Positions 28,661 through 37,813 are shown, numbered from the stretch's first letter. The stretch: 64,000 nucleotides of DNA from Mycolicibacterium fortuitum subsp. fortuitum (GCF_022179545.1 NZ_AP025518.1:3224001-3288000); one strand, 5' to 3'. Notes: generated from the sequence alone by a model not told the origin. A program made the numbers and translations.

Positions 28661-28722
28661 GGGGTGCGAGCCCTTTCATCTAATGCAACTCGGGGTGCGA
28701 GCCCTTTCATCTAATGCAACTC
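28661..28722. repeat. perfect 31-bp tandem duplication
   Basis: The unit begins GGGGTGCGAGCCCTTTCATC and ends TAATGCAACTC; copy 1 is 28661-28691 and copy 2 is 28692-28722 with no mismatch. It lies 67 bases before the endonuclease VII gene. Two copies only, no spacers, so not a CRISPR. Confidence 0.9.
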
Positions 28723-28788
28723 GGCGTAGTTATGTGCCGATAAGCTACACTATGTCAAGTTGTCGTAGTCTCCTGTCAGACTCCACAC

Positions 28789-29304
28789 ATGCCTGACCCA
28801 GTGTTGACGACGGCGGCATCAGATGCAGGCTTCCTCCGCTGTTCTCCACTCGACGGGTGCGGCAAATTGAAACCGCGAAAACAGATAGTGCGGCTACAGC
28901 CTGATCCGTTATGTGGGGCGTGCTACCAACGGGCCCGCAGGCTGCTGCAAGATCCCCGAGAGGTTCGGCGTGCGAATCTGTGGGCCAAGTATCGGATCAC
29001 GCCCGAGGAATACGATTCCTTTCGGGCGGCACAGGAATACCGTTGCGCCATCTGCGGGCGAGATGAAACAGCGATTGATCTGAAACGTGTCGGCGGTCGA
29101 CCCCGCGCGGACGGCAAACCCCTCGCGAAAGTGCCCTTGGCTGTCGATCACGACCACGTCACTGGCGCAGTTCGCGGATTGTTGTGCCCGTCGTGTAACG
29201 CTGGATTAGGTGCGTTCGGCGACGATCCCGTGCGTCTCGCCGCGGCAATCACCTACCTTCGAGCGCACCTGTCCCCTGAGGCCGCGTATTGCGATGCAGA
29301 TTAA
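28789..29304 (+). CDS. endonuclease VII-like HNH nuclease
   Basis: 171 residues. N-terminal Cys pairs (C18, C24, then LCGAC) suggest a zinc-binding region. The core WAKYRITPEEYDSFRAAQEYRCAICGRDE ... VPLAVDHDHVTGAVRGLLCPSCNAGLGAFGDDPVRLAAAITYL is the recombination-endonuclease-VII signature with catalytic DHDH, the Asn of the HNH, and the CxxC/CxxC zinc pair. In phage T4 this nuclease resolves branched DNA; bacterial copies often derive from prophages and islands. A plausible promoter (TTATGT, 16 bases, TACACT) ends about 36 bases before the ATG. No other phage gene is nearby. Confidence 0.88.
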   Translation: MPDPVLTTAASDAGFLRCSPLDGCGKLKPRKQIVRLQPDPLCGACYQRARRLLQDPREVRRANLWAKYRITPEEYDSFRAAQEYRCAICGRDETAIDLKRVGGRPRADGKPLAKVPLAVDHDHVTGAVRGLLCPSCNAGLGAFGDDPVRLAAAITYLRAHLSPEAAYCDAD

Positions 29305-29461
29305 ACGGGCTCATGACATACAGCGGAATCCAATATGGCGGATTACCAGTAAAACAACGCCCGATTCATCTGAGTCTGGAGGCCACCGCGTATCCCAGCT
29401 CACGAATGGCAACATCATTGAGGCCGGACACGCCAACGCCGCCGATCCAGCCAAACCGCCA

Positions 29462-29896
29462 TCAGGACTCTTTTGAGTAGTCGACGCTGAGCCAGTGCTC
29501 GGGTCGCATCCGGAACAAGAGCGATTCAGCGTCAGGATGGTCCCTGGCGAACGACTCCACGAAGGCTCGGCCCCCTTCCTCACCGAGATAGCGAATGGCG
29601 ATCGCGCTCATGGTGGCGTCGTCGGCCGTCTCGATCGACGTCAACGCCCCCTCGGCAGTGACATAGCGGTACGGATAGGTCTCATCCTGAGCAGTGATGG
29701 AGAAGCGCCCGGCGGCGGTGATGAGGCGAGCTTTGAGCGACCCCGCCAAGCTGGAGACGAGAACCTCGCCGCCGGGCTCGTACGCGTACCAGATCGGTAC
29801 CGTCAGCGGTGCACGATCAGGGCGTTCGACGCCGATGACGCCAACGTGCAGGTCTGCCAGATAGGTCTCGCGTTCCGTGCTGGTCATCTTCGACAT
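29462..29896 (-). CDS. pyridoxamine 5'-phosphate oxidase-like (split-barrel flavin/F420) protein
   Basis: 144 residues from ATG 29896; the frame extends upstream but the family part starts at MTSTERETYLADLHVGVIGV. Split-barrel pieces: RPDRAPLTVPIWYAYEPGGEVLVSSLAGSLKARLITAAGRFSITAQDE and YRYVTAEGALTSIE. This is the FMN/F420-binding PNPOx-like fold found in many mycobacterial reductases. Length is normal. It is alone in orientation with the next minus-strand gene 162 bases upstream. Confidence 0.8.
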   Translation of the reverse strand: MSKMTSTERETYLADLHVGVIGVERPDRAPLTVPIWYAYEPGGEVLVSSLAGSLKARLITAAGRFSITAQDETYPYRYVTAEGALTSIETADDATMSAIAIRYLGEEGGRAFVESFARDHPDAESLLFRMRPEHWLSVDYSKES

Positions 29897-30058
29897 AATC
29901 TGACCAACCCCGAGTCCCCCGGCACATTCCCGATCTCGTGCGCGGGAGTCGGGGTTCTCGGCTACCAACGAGCTGCGGCTGCTTACGGCCATCGGATGTG
30001 CGGATCATCGCCGGCAAGTCGCTCACGTCGGGCGCCTGCCGTGACCTGCCTGCCCGGG

Positions 30059-31066
30059 TTACGCGCCGGGCACCGTTTCATCCCCGAGAACAAGGCGCAC
30101 CACTTGCGCCGGCCGCACGATCCCGTCGGCAGGCGGCTTGGCATGTCCACCGTCAGTGGTGACGTAAGCGACCCGCCCGTAGTCACCCGGCGCCCTTCCC
30201 CAGACGATGCTCGACGGGCCCACCAGCGAATCAGTGAACGGATCACCCGCGACGATCGACGACTCCGGCCCGCGGCCTGGCTGTAGCGGAACCCGATGGA
30301 TCGTGTTGTCGATGTGGGTCGTGATGTACGCAACGCATGCCCGTTCGTCGAGGCAGAAGTCATCGACCGCGTGGATCCCCTCGGCGATCAGTTCCGGTGC
30401 ACCCTTCGGCTCGTACGTGCGGGGGTCGACGGCGACGCGCAGGAAGCTCTCCGCCGCGGACCCGGTGTAGTACAGATGACCGGTAGAGGCGGCATAGCGC
30501 ACGCCGTTGACCCCCGGCATCGGGATCTGCACGGTGCTTGACAGCACCACCGGCGCGAACGGATCCGTATACGACGGTGCCATGGACGCATGCTGCAACC
30601 ACGGCTTCGCGGTCGCACTCAGTCCGTCGCCGCTGAGGTCGACCCGCCAGATGAGTCCTTCCACACAGTCGGCCACGAGGATCACGTTCGGGGCCAGAAG
30701 GCATGAGCCGTTCGGTCCTGCGCTGTCGGGAGCGAAGGTCAGCACACGCGAGGACGGCACTGCGCCACCCGGTGTCCACCCGCGAAAATCAAAGCGGTGC
30801 AACGCCGGATCGCCGAGCGTTCCGACGTAGAAGATGTCGGGTTCGGTCTCGACGATGCCCATGGTGAGCCCGTCGAGTGTCGCGACGAGCAGCGGCTCGA
30901 CCGGGATGGTGCGGTTCGGCGCGGGTAGGTACCAGAGCTCACTGTGGTTGAGCGCGGTCACCAGGATGGATCCATCGCCCCGTACCGCGATGTTCTCGAG
31001 GAAGTAGTTCGACGGGAAGTTCGCCACCGCTGCGAGAGAGGTGTTCGTCGTGTTGCTGATCGTCAT
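30059..31066 (-). CDS. SMP-30-like six-bladed beta-propeller protein
   Basis: 335 residues, ATG with AAGGAG six bases ahead. Repeated strand-loop units: FLENIAVRGDGSILVTALNHSELWYL, LVATLDGLTMGIVETEPDIFYVGTL, GPNGSCLLAPNVILVADCVEGLIWRVD, GVNGVRYAASTGHLYYTGSAAESFLRV, AVDDFCLDERACVAYITTHIDNTIHRV, GPSSIVWGRAP. Asn/Asp residues at blade starts fit a metal-lactonase centre, though the family is broad and some members are not hydrolases. No signal peptide. It lies downstream of the frameshifted CMD gene and the LysR gene on the same strand, so is probably LysR controlled. Confidence 0.82.
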   Translation of the reverse strand: MTISNTTNTSLAAVANFPSNYFLENIAVRGDGSILVTALNHSELWYLPAPNRTIPVEPLLVATLDGLTMGIVETEPDIFYVGTLGDPALHRFDFRGWTPGGAVPSSRVLTFAPDSAGPNGSCLLAPNVILVADCVEGLIWRVDLSGDGLSATAKPWLQHASMAPSYTDPFAPVVLSSTVQIPMPGVNGVRYAASTGHLYYTGSAAESFLRVAVDPRTYEPKGAPELIAEGIHAVDDFCLDERACVAYITTHIDNTIHRVPLQPGRGPESSIVAGDPFTDSLVGPSSIVWGRAPGDYGRVAYVTTDGGHAKPPADGIVRPAQVVRLVLGDETVPGA

Positions 31067-31120
31067 GAGGCTCCTTCGAAGTGTTCTATTACGTCGTGCT
31101 TCGGCGTCCGGCTGTCGGCT

Positions 31121-31715
31121 TCAGCCGGGCGCCGGCACCTCGAACAGGCTGAGCAATGCCGATACGGTGAGGTACTGCCCCATCAGCGCCACGATGTCGA
31201 ACAGGCCCCGCCGGCCGAAGGCCGCTTCAGCGACCCGATACAACGCCTCGTCGATGCGATGATTCTTCGAAAGTTGCTGCGCCAGTTCGGCCGCGATCAG
31301 TTCGTCACTGTGGAGGGATGTCGGGGCTTCACCATGAGCCAACGCCTGGATGGCCGTCCTGTCGATGCCGGCGTTGGCTGCCAGCACCGAGTGCGCATAG
31401 AGCTCATACTCGGCGGCCCACACTCCCCCGACTGCCAAGATGACGATCTCGCGGATGCGCTCACTGAGCGTGGTGTACCTGGATTCGGGCGGCAGAGAAA
31501 GCCAGGAAGCGAGAGGCGATCTCGGGATGATGCAGGAACGCGTTGAACGGGCCGATCAATCGACCATCCGGTGAGGTGATTTCGAATCCGGCATCTACGG
31601 CCCACGGCAATTGTGTGGCACTCACCGAGGCAGCCAGGTCCTGCTGCTCGGGCGTCAATTCGGCGGGGTCAACCAGAGGTAAACGCCCGCCGAGCTTTTC
31701 ATTCACGGCAGCCAA
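31121..31715 (-). pseudogene. carboxymuconolactone decarboxylase-like gene with a single-base frameshift
   Basis: Starting from a TTG at 31715 (AAGGAGG six bases upstream) the frame reads AAVNEKLGGRLPLVDPAELT through FNAFLHHPEIASRFLAFSAA, then shifts into a short nonsense tail ending at 31461. Deleting one base in the G-run at 31487-31489 restores ESRYTTLSERIREIVILAVGGVWAAEYELYAHSVLAANAG, the family's core helix, down to TGA at 31121. The restored product would be 197 residues. Either a real inactivating indel or a sequencing error in a homopolymer. The core E-Y-x-x-x-H residues remain. Confidence 0.85.
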
Positions 31716-31894
31716 GGCCGTCCTCCTTCGATGTGGAGATCGTTTCCGGCACGGTCGGCCAGTAGGGAGTCCGACTGGTCGCACGACTCCACGATGCCCA
31801 TCCGCTTGCCATATGTGAAGTGCATCATTTGCCTAGTAGTGCATGCATCAGACGCATAGTGCGCAATGCAAGTGGCCCGAGGAGACTCAGCGGA

Positions 31895-32830
31895 TCAGCC
31901 CTCGGCGGGCGGCGCCCCGGAAACCGGTGAAGTGGTCACGGCCTGCAGGGTGCGCCGCAGCCACCGATGCCACGGGTCGACGTCCATCCGCGGGTGCCAG
32001 ACCGCATAAATACCGAACGGCGGGATCTCGGGTGGCGCCGGGATCACCCTGGTCGCACCGTCACCGGGCACCCAGGACAGCAGTCGCGACGGGAAGGTCA
32101 GCACCAGGTCGGATCCGGGCAGCGCCGCCGGCGCGGTGACGTGGAAAGGGGTGGTCAGTTGAATGCGACGCGACACTCCGAGGCTGTGCAGCACGGGATC
32201 CACGCCGGGCTGCATCCCATCTTCGACGTCGATCGCCAGGTGAGGCCAGCGCAGATACTGCGCCAAACCCATGGACCGCCGCTTGGCCAGCGGATGATCG
32301 GCCGCCACTACGGAGACGAACCGATCGCTGAAAAGCTTCTCGGCGCGATATCGCGGCGGTGGCGTTCGGCCGAGTGCCAGCAGGTCGATAGTGCCGCCCT
32401 CGAGCTTGTCCAACGCCCGACCGTCGAGCACCTCGAACGAGACCGTCGACTCCGGCGATTCGGCGCGGATGGCTCGGGCGAGGGCCGTTCCGAACGCCGA
32501 CACCGTGTAATCGGTGAGCATGATGCGGATATCGCGGGCCGCCAACGCCGGATCGAAGGCGTCCGTACCAAACAGCTCGTCCAAACTCGGCAGGAATGTT
32601 GAGATTTGAGCGCGGATTCGCTCTGCGCGCGGTGTCAGCGCATAGCCTTCGTCACCGCGCACAAGCAGTTCGTCGTCGAAGAGCCGTCGCAGCCGGTGCA
32701 GCGTGCGGCTCATCGCGGGTTGGCTGATGCCCACCCGCTCGGCGGCGCGAGAGACGTGTCTTTCGTCGAGCAGCGCGACGAGGCCTGGGAGCAGGTTGAG
32801 GTCAACCCGATGCAGATTCAACGGGCGCAT
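31895..32830 (-). CDS. LysR-family transcriptional regulator
   Basis: 311 residues. N-terminal winged HTH (LNLLPGLVALLDERHVSRAAERVGISQPAMSRTLHRLRRLFDDELLVRGDEGYALT) and an effector domain with two Rossmann-like lobes (about 90-300). LysR proteins usually sit next to the genes they activate; here the CMD-like gene and the propeller gene follow on the same strand after a 179-base spacer containing several TGCAT/ATGCA-type half sites (31836-31870). The LNLL...LLVR features are those of the NodD/LinR-like subgroup linked to aromatic or cyclic compound breakdown. Confidence 0.93.
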   Translation of the reverse strand: MRPLNLHRVDLNLLPGLVALLDERHVSRAAERVGISQPAMSRTLHRLRRLFDDELLVRGDEGYALTPRAERIRAQISTFLPSLDELFGTDAFDPALAARDIRIMLTDYTVSAFGTALARAIRAESPESTVSFEVLDGRALDKLEGGTIDLLALGRTPPPRYRAEKLFSDRFVSVVAADHPLAKRRSMGLAQYLRWPHLAIDVEDGMQPGVDPVLHSLGVSRRIQLTTPFHVTAPAALPGSDLVLTFPSRLLSWVPGDGATRVIPAPPEIPPFGIYAVWHPRMDVDPWHRWLRRTLQAVTTSPVSGAPPAEG

Positions 32831-33120
32831 GACTCACAGCGTAGTCAATGCGCAGCGGTCATATGTCCGACCGTCTCACATGCCGAGGTTCCCGGACTCG
32901 GTCAACCACCGCTACCGTCGGACCCTGCTCACGTCGCGGCGACGGTCCAGAGAAGAACGTGACATTGGCAGCGGCGGCAACGCTTCCTAGTTAGGTTGCC
33001 GCCCAACCGTTTACACCCGTAAAGGTGATGCTCTTGCAGCGACGCTGAGCAACTGAAGGAAGAGCTCGTCGACAATCTCGTCGAGTATGAGTGCTTCCGG
33101 TCGCGCAGTAGGCTCACGAC

Positions 33121-33336
33121 ATGCACGACGTGACTCTGGCCAGCACCGCCGCAACGGCTACGCTCACGGTGACCGTGGCGCTGGCGGCCTATTCAGCGTT
33201 GATCCTCGCGTGCATCGCGGTGGCGATCGACAGCGCCCGCCGGCACCGACGACGCCGGGCCATCGCCGCCGCAGTGATGGTTGGTGTGCTGACCCTGGGC
33301 GGTCTGGTTATGGCGATTGTCAGCAGCGTCGCATAA
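33121..33336 (+). CDS. small two-helix membrane protein (71 residues)
   Basis: Two hydrophobic segments (about residues 9-34, TATLTVTVALAAYSALILAC, and 47-70, AIAAAVMVGVLTLGGLVMAI) are joined by a strongly basic loop (DSARRHRRRR). This is a typical small membrane protein with the positive loop in the cytoplasm. The ribosome site is weak (TAGG). No family recognised. It stands alone between LysR (divergent) and yaeQ. Confidence 0.4.
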   Translation: MHDVTLASTAATATLTVTVALAAYSALILACIAVAIDSARRHRRRRAIAAAVMVGVLTLGGLVMAIVSSVA

Positions 33337-33477
33337 GCCCTCACAACGCGGAGCGTGAACACCTGACAATTGGCGGCGTCGGCAACTTCCGGAACTTGCC
33401 ATCGACTTGCCACTGCCGCCTGACCACTCAATCCGGCCCGACAGCTCGAGGGACACCGCCTGGGTGCACACTATGAC

Positions 33478-34029
33478 GTGGCCCTTTCTGCAACAGTATT
33501 CAAAGTCGAACTTGGCGTCTCCGACGTCGATCACGATTACTGCGCCGATCACACGCTGACCGTGGCCCGTCATCCTAGTGAAACCGATGAGCGGATGGTG
33601 GTGCGGTTGTTGGCTTTTGGGCTGCGCGCACACCGACTCAGCGATGTCGACGGTGAGTTGGCGTTCGGGCCAGGCCTGTCCACCCCTGGCGTACCTGACT
33701 TGCGGCTCGCCGACTACACCGGCCGGATCCTGGAGTGGATCAACGTCGGCCAGCCCGATGAACGCGTCTTGGGCAAGGCTGCCAGCCAGGCCGACCAGGT
33801 GCTGCTGTTCCCGTTTGCCGCCGGTGTGGCCACCTGGTGGCGCACCGTGGGCCCCAAAGTGGCGGGGCTGCCGAACCTGTCGGTGATGCAGATACCTCAC
33901 GCCCCGGTGCAGCAACTGGCCCAGTCTGTCGATCGACGGGTCGCGGCGCAGGTCATGGTGATCGAAGGTCAAGTGACGATGACCGTCGGCGGAGTCGACG
34001 TCACCTTCACGCCCGAGCGATTGCAGTGA
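33478..34029 (+). CDS. yaeQ: YaeQ-family protein
   Basis: 183 residues from GTG 33478. The N-terminus MALSATVFKVELGVSDVDHDYCADHTLTVARHPSETDERMVVRLLAFGL is diagnostic of YaeQ; ADYTGRILEWINVGQPDERVLGKAASQADQVLLFPF follows as in the family. YaeQ has a PD-(D/E)xK-like nuclease fold; its cellular role is not settled. Length matches the family (about 180). Confidence 0.93.
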   Translation: MALSATVFKVELGVSDVDHDYCADHTLTVARHPSETDERMVVRLLAFGLRAHRLSDVDGELAFGPGLSTPGVPDLRLADYTGRILEWINVGQPDERVLGKAASQADQVLLFPFAAGVATWWRTVGPKVAGLPNLSVMQIPHAPVQQLAQSVDRRVAAQVMVIEGQVTMTVGGVDVTFTPERLQ

Positions 34030-34058
34030 ACGACTGACCCATCACATTTTCGCTATCG

Positions 34059-34862
34059 TTACAGGTCGCTTGCGTTTCGCCCCAGGAGGTCGTGCTCCAG
34101 GAAGGCTCGGAAGATTCGCGCGAGATTCTTCGCTGTTGCGTCGGAGTAATCACCGAGTCGGTTTCCGAGTTGAAAGGCCTCATTGATGACGGCCCGCCGT
34201 GGCAAGTCAGCACGAACCTCGTCGCCGAATTCCGTCTCTACCCGTTCCCTGATCGACTGATCGATGCCGTTTCTACGGTCGAAACCGGACAGAACCACAC
34301 CACACCACCTGAGTGGATGTGTTCGTTGGATGCGCTCAACTCTGTCACGGGCCTCGCGGGCTTTGCGTACCGCGTCAAGGGTCGGAGTGATCGGCGCGTA
34401 GGCAACATCACCTAGATGCATTGCCAGGGCTTCCAGAGAGCCGGCGCGGCCACCGGTGTCGATCAAGACAACCTCATAACGGTCAAAGATGCCGGCAGCG
34501 TCAAAGATGGCCCGCAGCAATCCCGTGTCCGGTGCGCCGAAGCCCGCAACACGGCCTAAGGAAGCACCTGCAGGTAGCAACTCGATGCCGGGCCATCTAG
34601 TTGCAATGATCTCCTCATCGATTCGCTTCGCGCCCTTGTCGGGATTCCCCCAAAAACTGATATCGGCGTCCTCAAGCACTGAACCCAAGCCGGTCGAGTG
34701 CTGCGAAACTCCGAAGTGATTAGACAGATTTCGCTCTGGGTCTGCGTCAACTAACAACGCGGAGATCCCGGCCCGCGAGGCCTCCCCCGCCAGCATCATC
34801 TGCCATAGCGTTTTCGCTGTTCCGCCCTTACCCGAAAGCACCAGCACCGAAACAGCTACCAC
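34059..34862 (-). CDS. orphan ParA/MinD-like ATPase
   Basis: 267 residues from GTG 34862. Deviant Walker A LSGKGGTAKTLWQMML at residues 9-18 with the signature Lys of ParA/MinD ATPases, Walker A' LLVDADPERNLSNHFG, Walker B YEVVLIDTGGRAGSLEAL. The rest resembles the plasmid-type ParA family (VIGP-type positions PITPTLDAVRKAREARDRVERI). No parB, centromere-like repeats or partner are adjacent, so it may be a plasmid or island remnant or serve positioning of another cargo. Confidence 0.85.
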   Translation of the reverse strand: MVAVSVLVLSGKGGTAKTLWQMMLAGEASRAGISALLVDADPERNLSNHFGVSQHSTGLGSVLEDADISFWGNPDKGAKRIDEEIIATRWPGIELLPAGASLGRVAGFGAPDTGLLRAIFDAAGIFDRYEVVLIDTGGRAGSLEALAMHLGDVAYAPITPTLDAVRKAREARDRVERIQRTHPLRWCGVVLSGFDRRNGIDQSIRERVETEFGDEVRADLPRRAVINEAFQLGNRLGDYSDATAKNLARIFRAFLEHDLLGRNASDL

Positions 34863-35059
34863 TGCGAGCCTCTAGACAATGCCCGACTCACCTCGCTGGA
34901 TTCCCCCATCGTGTTCGTGCCTTTGCCAGACATCGCGCGATCTCAGCGTATATGCCGAACAGCGGATACCCTTCGTCAGCCGGCAGGGCGGGAATGGTTT
35001 CGCCACCGGAGAAGGTCCACTGGTCAGTATGGGTGCCTATCAAGAGGTCGGTGTCGCAT

Positions 35060-36181
35060 CTACCCCAATGCCAACGCGGCGAACCGTTCGGCGATGAGCC
35101 GATGGGTAGCGGCGTCCGGGTGCAGATTGTCGGGTAATGGATGTGCCGCCTCGTCGCGAGGTCCGTACAGGTCGAGGCCATCGACATAGGACAGATGCGG
35201 ATCCTCGATCTGGCGCTGCGCCACGATCTGAGTGAGTTGCTCGCGGATGCTCTGGAGCGTGAGCCGCCGTAGCCCCGGGTTCGGGACCTTCGCGTCGGCT
35301 GGGTCGCCCAACGCGACAAAACGAATCATGCCTGCCGACAGCGCTTCCTCGTCGAAACGTCCCGGCCCCGGCGTGGATTCGTGAATCGGACAATGCAGTG
35401 GGCCGATGACCAGGATTGGCGTCGTTGGATGCCCGTCACGGATGATGTCGAGGAACCCGTGCACAGCGGGACCGAACGCGCGTTGGCGCATCAGGTCCGA
35501 ATTCACCAGGTTGATACCGATCTTCACGCTGATCAAGGCGGCGGGACGGTCACGAATCGCCCTGGCGACGAACGGATCCAGCATTGCACTACCCGAAAAT
35601 CCCAGATTCACCAGGTCGAGGTTCGCATGAGCGGCCGCCAGCGCGGGCCACGTGGTGCTGGGAGTGGCGGCGTTGGACCCCTGGCTGATCGAGCTGCCAT
35701 GGTGCACCCAGATGGGTCGGTCCGCCGGAGCGGCTGCGATCGGTGCATCCGTGCGCAAGGCCATCAATTCGACTCGCTCGTAATGCGGCAGCCAGAGCTC
35801 GACCGTCTTGTCTTGAGGCGCAAGCCCGTCGAAGCGAAGGGTCGCCGGCTCGCCCTGTTCCATCTCCGTCGCACCCGTTGCGGGGTCGATGCGCACCAGA
35901 TCGCCGCCATACACCGACGCATGCTGAACCCGCCGACCATCGACCAGTAGATCCGCAGCACCGTCGGCCCGCGGTGGCACGCCGGTCAGTACAACGCGTG
36001 TCCGAAGCAGGTCGAGCTCGATCAGCGTGGCGGTCGTGCGCACGGCCACGCGCACACCCGAGGGCTGCGCTTCAGCGCTCAACAGTTGCGGGTCGTCGGA
36101 TCGCGCACGTGCGCTTGGCGGCAAGCGGTGCGGAAGTTGGCCGCGGCCAGTATCTTCGAGCTCGGCGACTCCACGAAACAA
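35060..36181 (-). CDS. SGNH/GDSL-type hydrolase with N-terminal beta domain
   Basis: About 373 residues from a TTG at 36181, though the true start is uncertain: the frame is open to about 36252 without ATG or GTG. The first about 160 residues form a beta-rich domain (GVRVAVRTTATLIELDLL ... LWLPHYERVELMAL). The SGNH part starts at WVHHGSSISQGSNA (Ser nucleophile block), then VNLGFSGSAMLDPFVA, ISVKIGINLVNSD (Gly/Asn blocks) and DNLHPDAATHRLIAERF (Asp-His). It fits carbohydrate-esterase-type lipases. Cytoplasmic by sequence. It lies downstream of allantoinase on the same strand, 105 bases apart. Confidence 0.82.
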   Translation of the reverse strand: MFRGVAELEDTGRGQLPHRLPPSARARSDDPQLLSAEAQPSGVRVAVRTTATLIELDLLRTRVVLTGVPPRADGAADLLVDGRRVQHASVYGGDLVRIDPATGATEMEQGEPATLRFDGLAPQDKTVELWLPHYERVELMALRTDAPIAAAPADRPIWVHHGSSISQGSNAATPSTTWPALAAAHANLDLVNLGFSGSAMLDPFVARAIRDRPAALISVKIGINLVNSDLMRQRAFGPAVHGFLDIIRDGHPTTPILVIGPLHCPIHESTPGPGRFDEEALSAGMIRFVALGDPADAKVPNPGLRRLTLQSIREQLTQIVAQRQIEDPHLSYVDGLDLYGPRDEAAHPLPDNLHPDAATHRLIAERFAALALG

Positions 36182-36286
36182 TTCGATGGTAATTGGGTGC
36201 GAAATTATGACGGAGCTCCTCGAGGTCGCGCCCCAGGGTACCCGAGCTCCCAGCTAAGCGCGCCGCAAATGTGGATTCCAGCCGCG

Positions 36287-37654
36287 CTACACGCCGCCGC
36301 GGCGCAGCATCCGACCTTGTGGGGTCTGGAAGTCAATCTTCTTGCCGCGCAACCAGGTACTGGTCACGACACCGGCAAGTGCACGTCCGTCGTATGGGCT
36401 GATCGGATTCTTGTGGTGCAGCTTGTGCACGTCGACGACCTGTGCCGACTCGGGCTCGAAGATAGCGAAGTCGGCGTCGTAGCCAAGTGCGATCTTGCCC
36501 TTGTTGTTCAGGCCGGCGAGCTCGGCGGGTTTGGCTGCCATCCAGTCGAGCACCTGTGTGAGTGCTATCCCGCGACGCTTGGCCTCGGTCCAGATCAACG
36601 ACAGGCCGAGCTGCAGCGACGCGACACCGCCCCAGGCAACGCCGAAGTCGCCGTTCTCGACGTCCTTGAGGTCCACCGTCGACGGTGAGTGGTCGGAGAC
36701 GATGCAGTCGATCGTCCCGTCGAGCAGGCCCTGCCACAGCAGTTCCCGATTCGATGCCTCACGGATCGGCGGGCAGCACTTGAATGCGGTTGCGCCGTTG
36801 GGGATCTCCTCGGCCAGCAGGGTCAGGTAGTGCGGGCAGGTCTCGACGGTGATCTTGACGCCGTCGCGCTTGGCGGTGGCAAGCATGGGCAGTGCGTCCG
36901 ACGACGACAGGTGCAGAATGTGCGCACGAACGCCGGTCCACCGAGCGCGTTCGATGACCTCGGCGATCGCCACGTTCTCGGCACCGCGCGGCCGCGAGGC
37001 GAGGAAGCGTTCGTACTTGTTGCCCTCGGCCGAGGGCGCCCGGTCGATGGCGCGGGAATCCTCGGCGTGCACGATCATCATGGAGTCGAACCCGGCCAGC
37101 ACAGCCATGTCCTTCTCCATCTCGTCGGCGTCCAGATGCGGGAACTCGTCGACGCCGGAGTGCAGCAGGAAGCACTTGAAGCCGAACACGCCTTCGTCGT
37201 GCAGACCACGCAGATCGGCTGTGTTGCCGGGGATCGCGCCACCCCAGAAACCGACGTCGATGTGTGTCTTGCCCGATGCTGCCGCGCGTTTGGCGTTGAG
37301 CGCTTCGACGTTGACCGTCGGCGGAATCGAGTTCAGCGGCATGTCGATCAGCGTGGTCACACCGCCGGCCGCCGCTGCACGGGTGGCGGAATCGAACCCT
37401 TCCCACTCGGTGCGGCCCGGCTCGTTGACGTGCACGTGCGTGTCGACCAGGCCGGGAATCATGACCTGTTCGTCGGTGAGTTCGATGATCTCCGCGCCGG
37501 CGAGACCACTGCCCAGCGGCTCGATCGCGACCACGCGACCGTCGCGGATACCGATCTCACGGGCGACGATTCCCGCTGTCGTCAGGGTGCGCTCGCCGCG
37601 GACCACCAGGTCGAAATCGGGTTGGTTGGACCGCTCCCCTGCGTCTGCGGTCAT
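36287..37654 (-). CDS. allB: allantoinase
   Basis: 455 residues from ATG 37654 (GGAAGAG six bases ahead; ATGs at 37669 and 37690 are alternatives). Cyclic amidohydrolase fold: metal ligands in MIPGLVDTHVHVNEPGRTEWEGF, the bridging Lys region FGFKCFLLHSGVDEFP, HAED, HILHLSSSDAL, and the substrate Asp region CIVSDHSPSTVDLK. The sequence around VFGFKCFL and CPHYLTLLAEEI is allantoinase rather than dihydropyrimidinase. Opens allantoin to allantoate. Divergent from the permease gene; operator-like repeats at 37704-37718 and 37814-37828 lie between. Confidence 0.93.
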   Translation of the reverse strand: MTADAGERSNQPDFDLVVRGERTLTTAGIVAREIGIRDGRVVAIEPLGSGLAGAEIIELTDEQVMIPGLVDTHVHVNEPGRTEWEGFDSATRAAAAGGVTTLIDMPLNSIPPTVNVEALNAKRAAASGKTHIDVGFWGGAIPGNTADLRGLHDEGVFGFKCFLLHSGVDEFPHLDADEMEKDMAVLAGFDSMMIVHAEDSRAIDRAPSAEGNKYERFLASRPRGAENVAIAEVIERARWTGVRAHILHLSSSDALPMLATAKRDGVKITVETCPHYLTLLAEEIPNGATAFKCCPPIREASNRELLWQGLLDGTIDCIVSDHSPSTVDLKDVENGDFGVAWGGVASLQLGLSLIWTEAKRRGIALTQVLDWMAAKPAELAGLNNKGKIALGYDADFAIFEPESAQVVDVHKLHHKNPISPYDGRALAGVVTSTWLRGKKIDFQTPQGRMLRRGGV

Positions 37655-37703
37655 CGGCTGCTCTTCCATGCCATGAGCATAATTCCTCATCGTGGAAATG
37701 AAA

Positions 37704-37718
37704 CTCCGTAGTGCGGTG
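37704..37718. promoter_or_regulatory. IclR/AllR-type operator, degenerate copy
   Basis: CTCCGTAGTGCGGTG matches 10-11 positions of the palindrome TTCCRCANTGYGGAA shared by the three better copies, and lies 50 bases upstream of the allantoinase start. Confidence 0.45.
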
Positions 37719-37813
37719 GACTCTAGATGTGAGCGGCGACACAGTCAATCGCGCCAAAAGCTTGACAGGTGGCCTCTAGATGCGACTTACTTACTGAACT
37801 TGTGGAATATTAG

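Larger units (their letters stand above)
27952..28788. other. 837-base accessory stretch with debris
   Basis: Holds the truncated start of IS3 orfB, a possible antitoxin-like remnant (28161-28376), two copies of the palindrome GTCACAGTGAC (28093-28103 and 28435-28445), a 31-bp tandem duplication (28661-28722) and, at its end, a plausible promoter for the endonuclease VII gene. Composition is less GC-rich than the surroundings. No other gene is supported. Confidence 0.5.

Noticed and set aside
28661..28722. CRISPR array
   Set aside because: Two directly abutting repeats without spacers and no cas genes.
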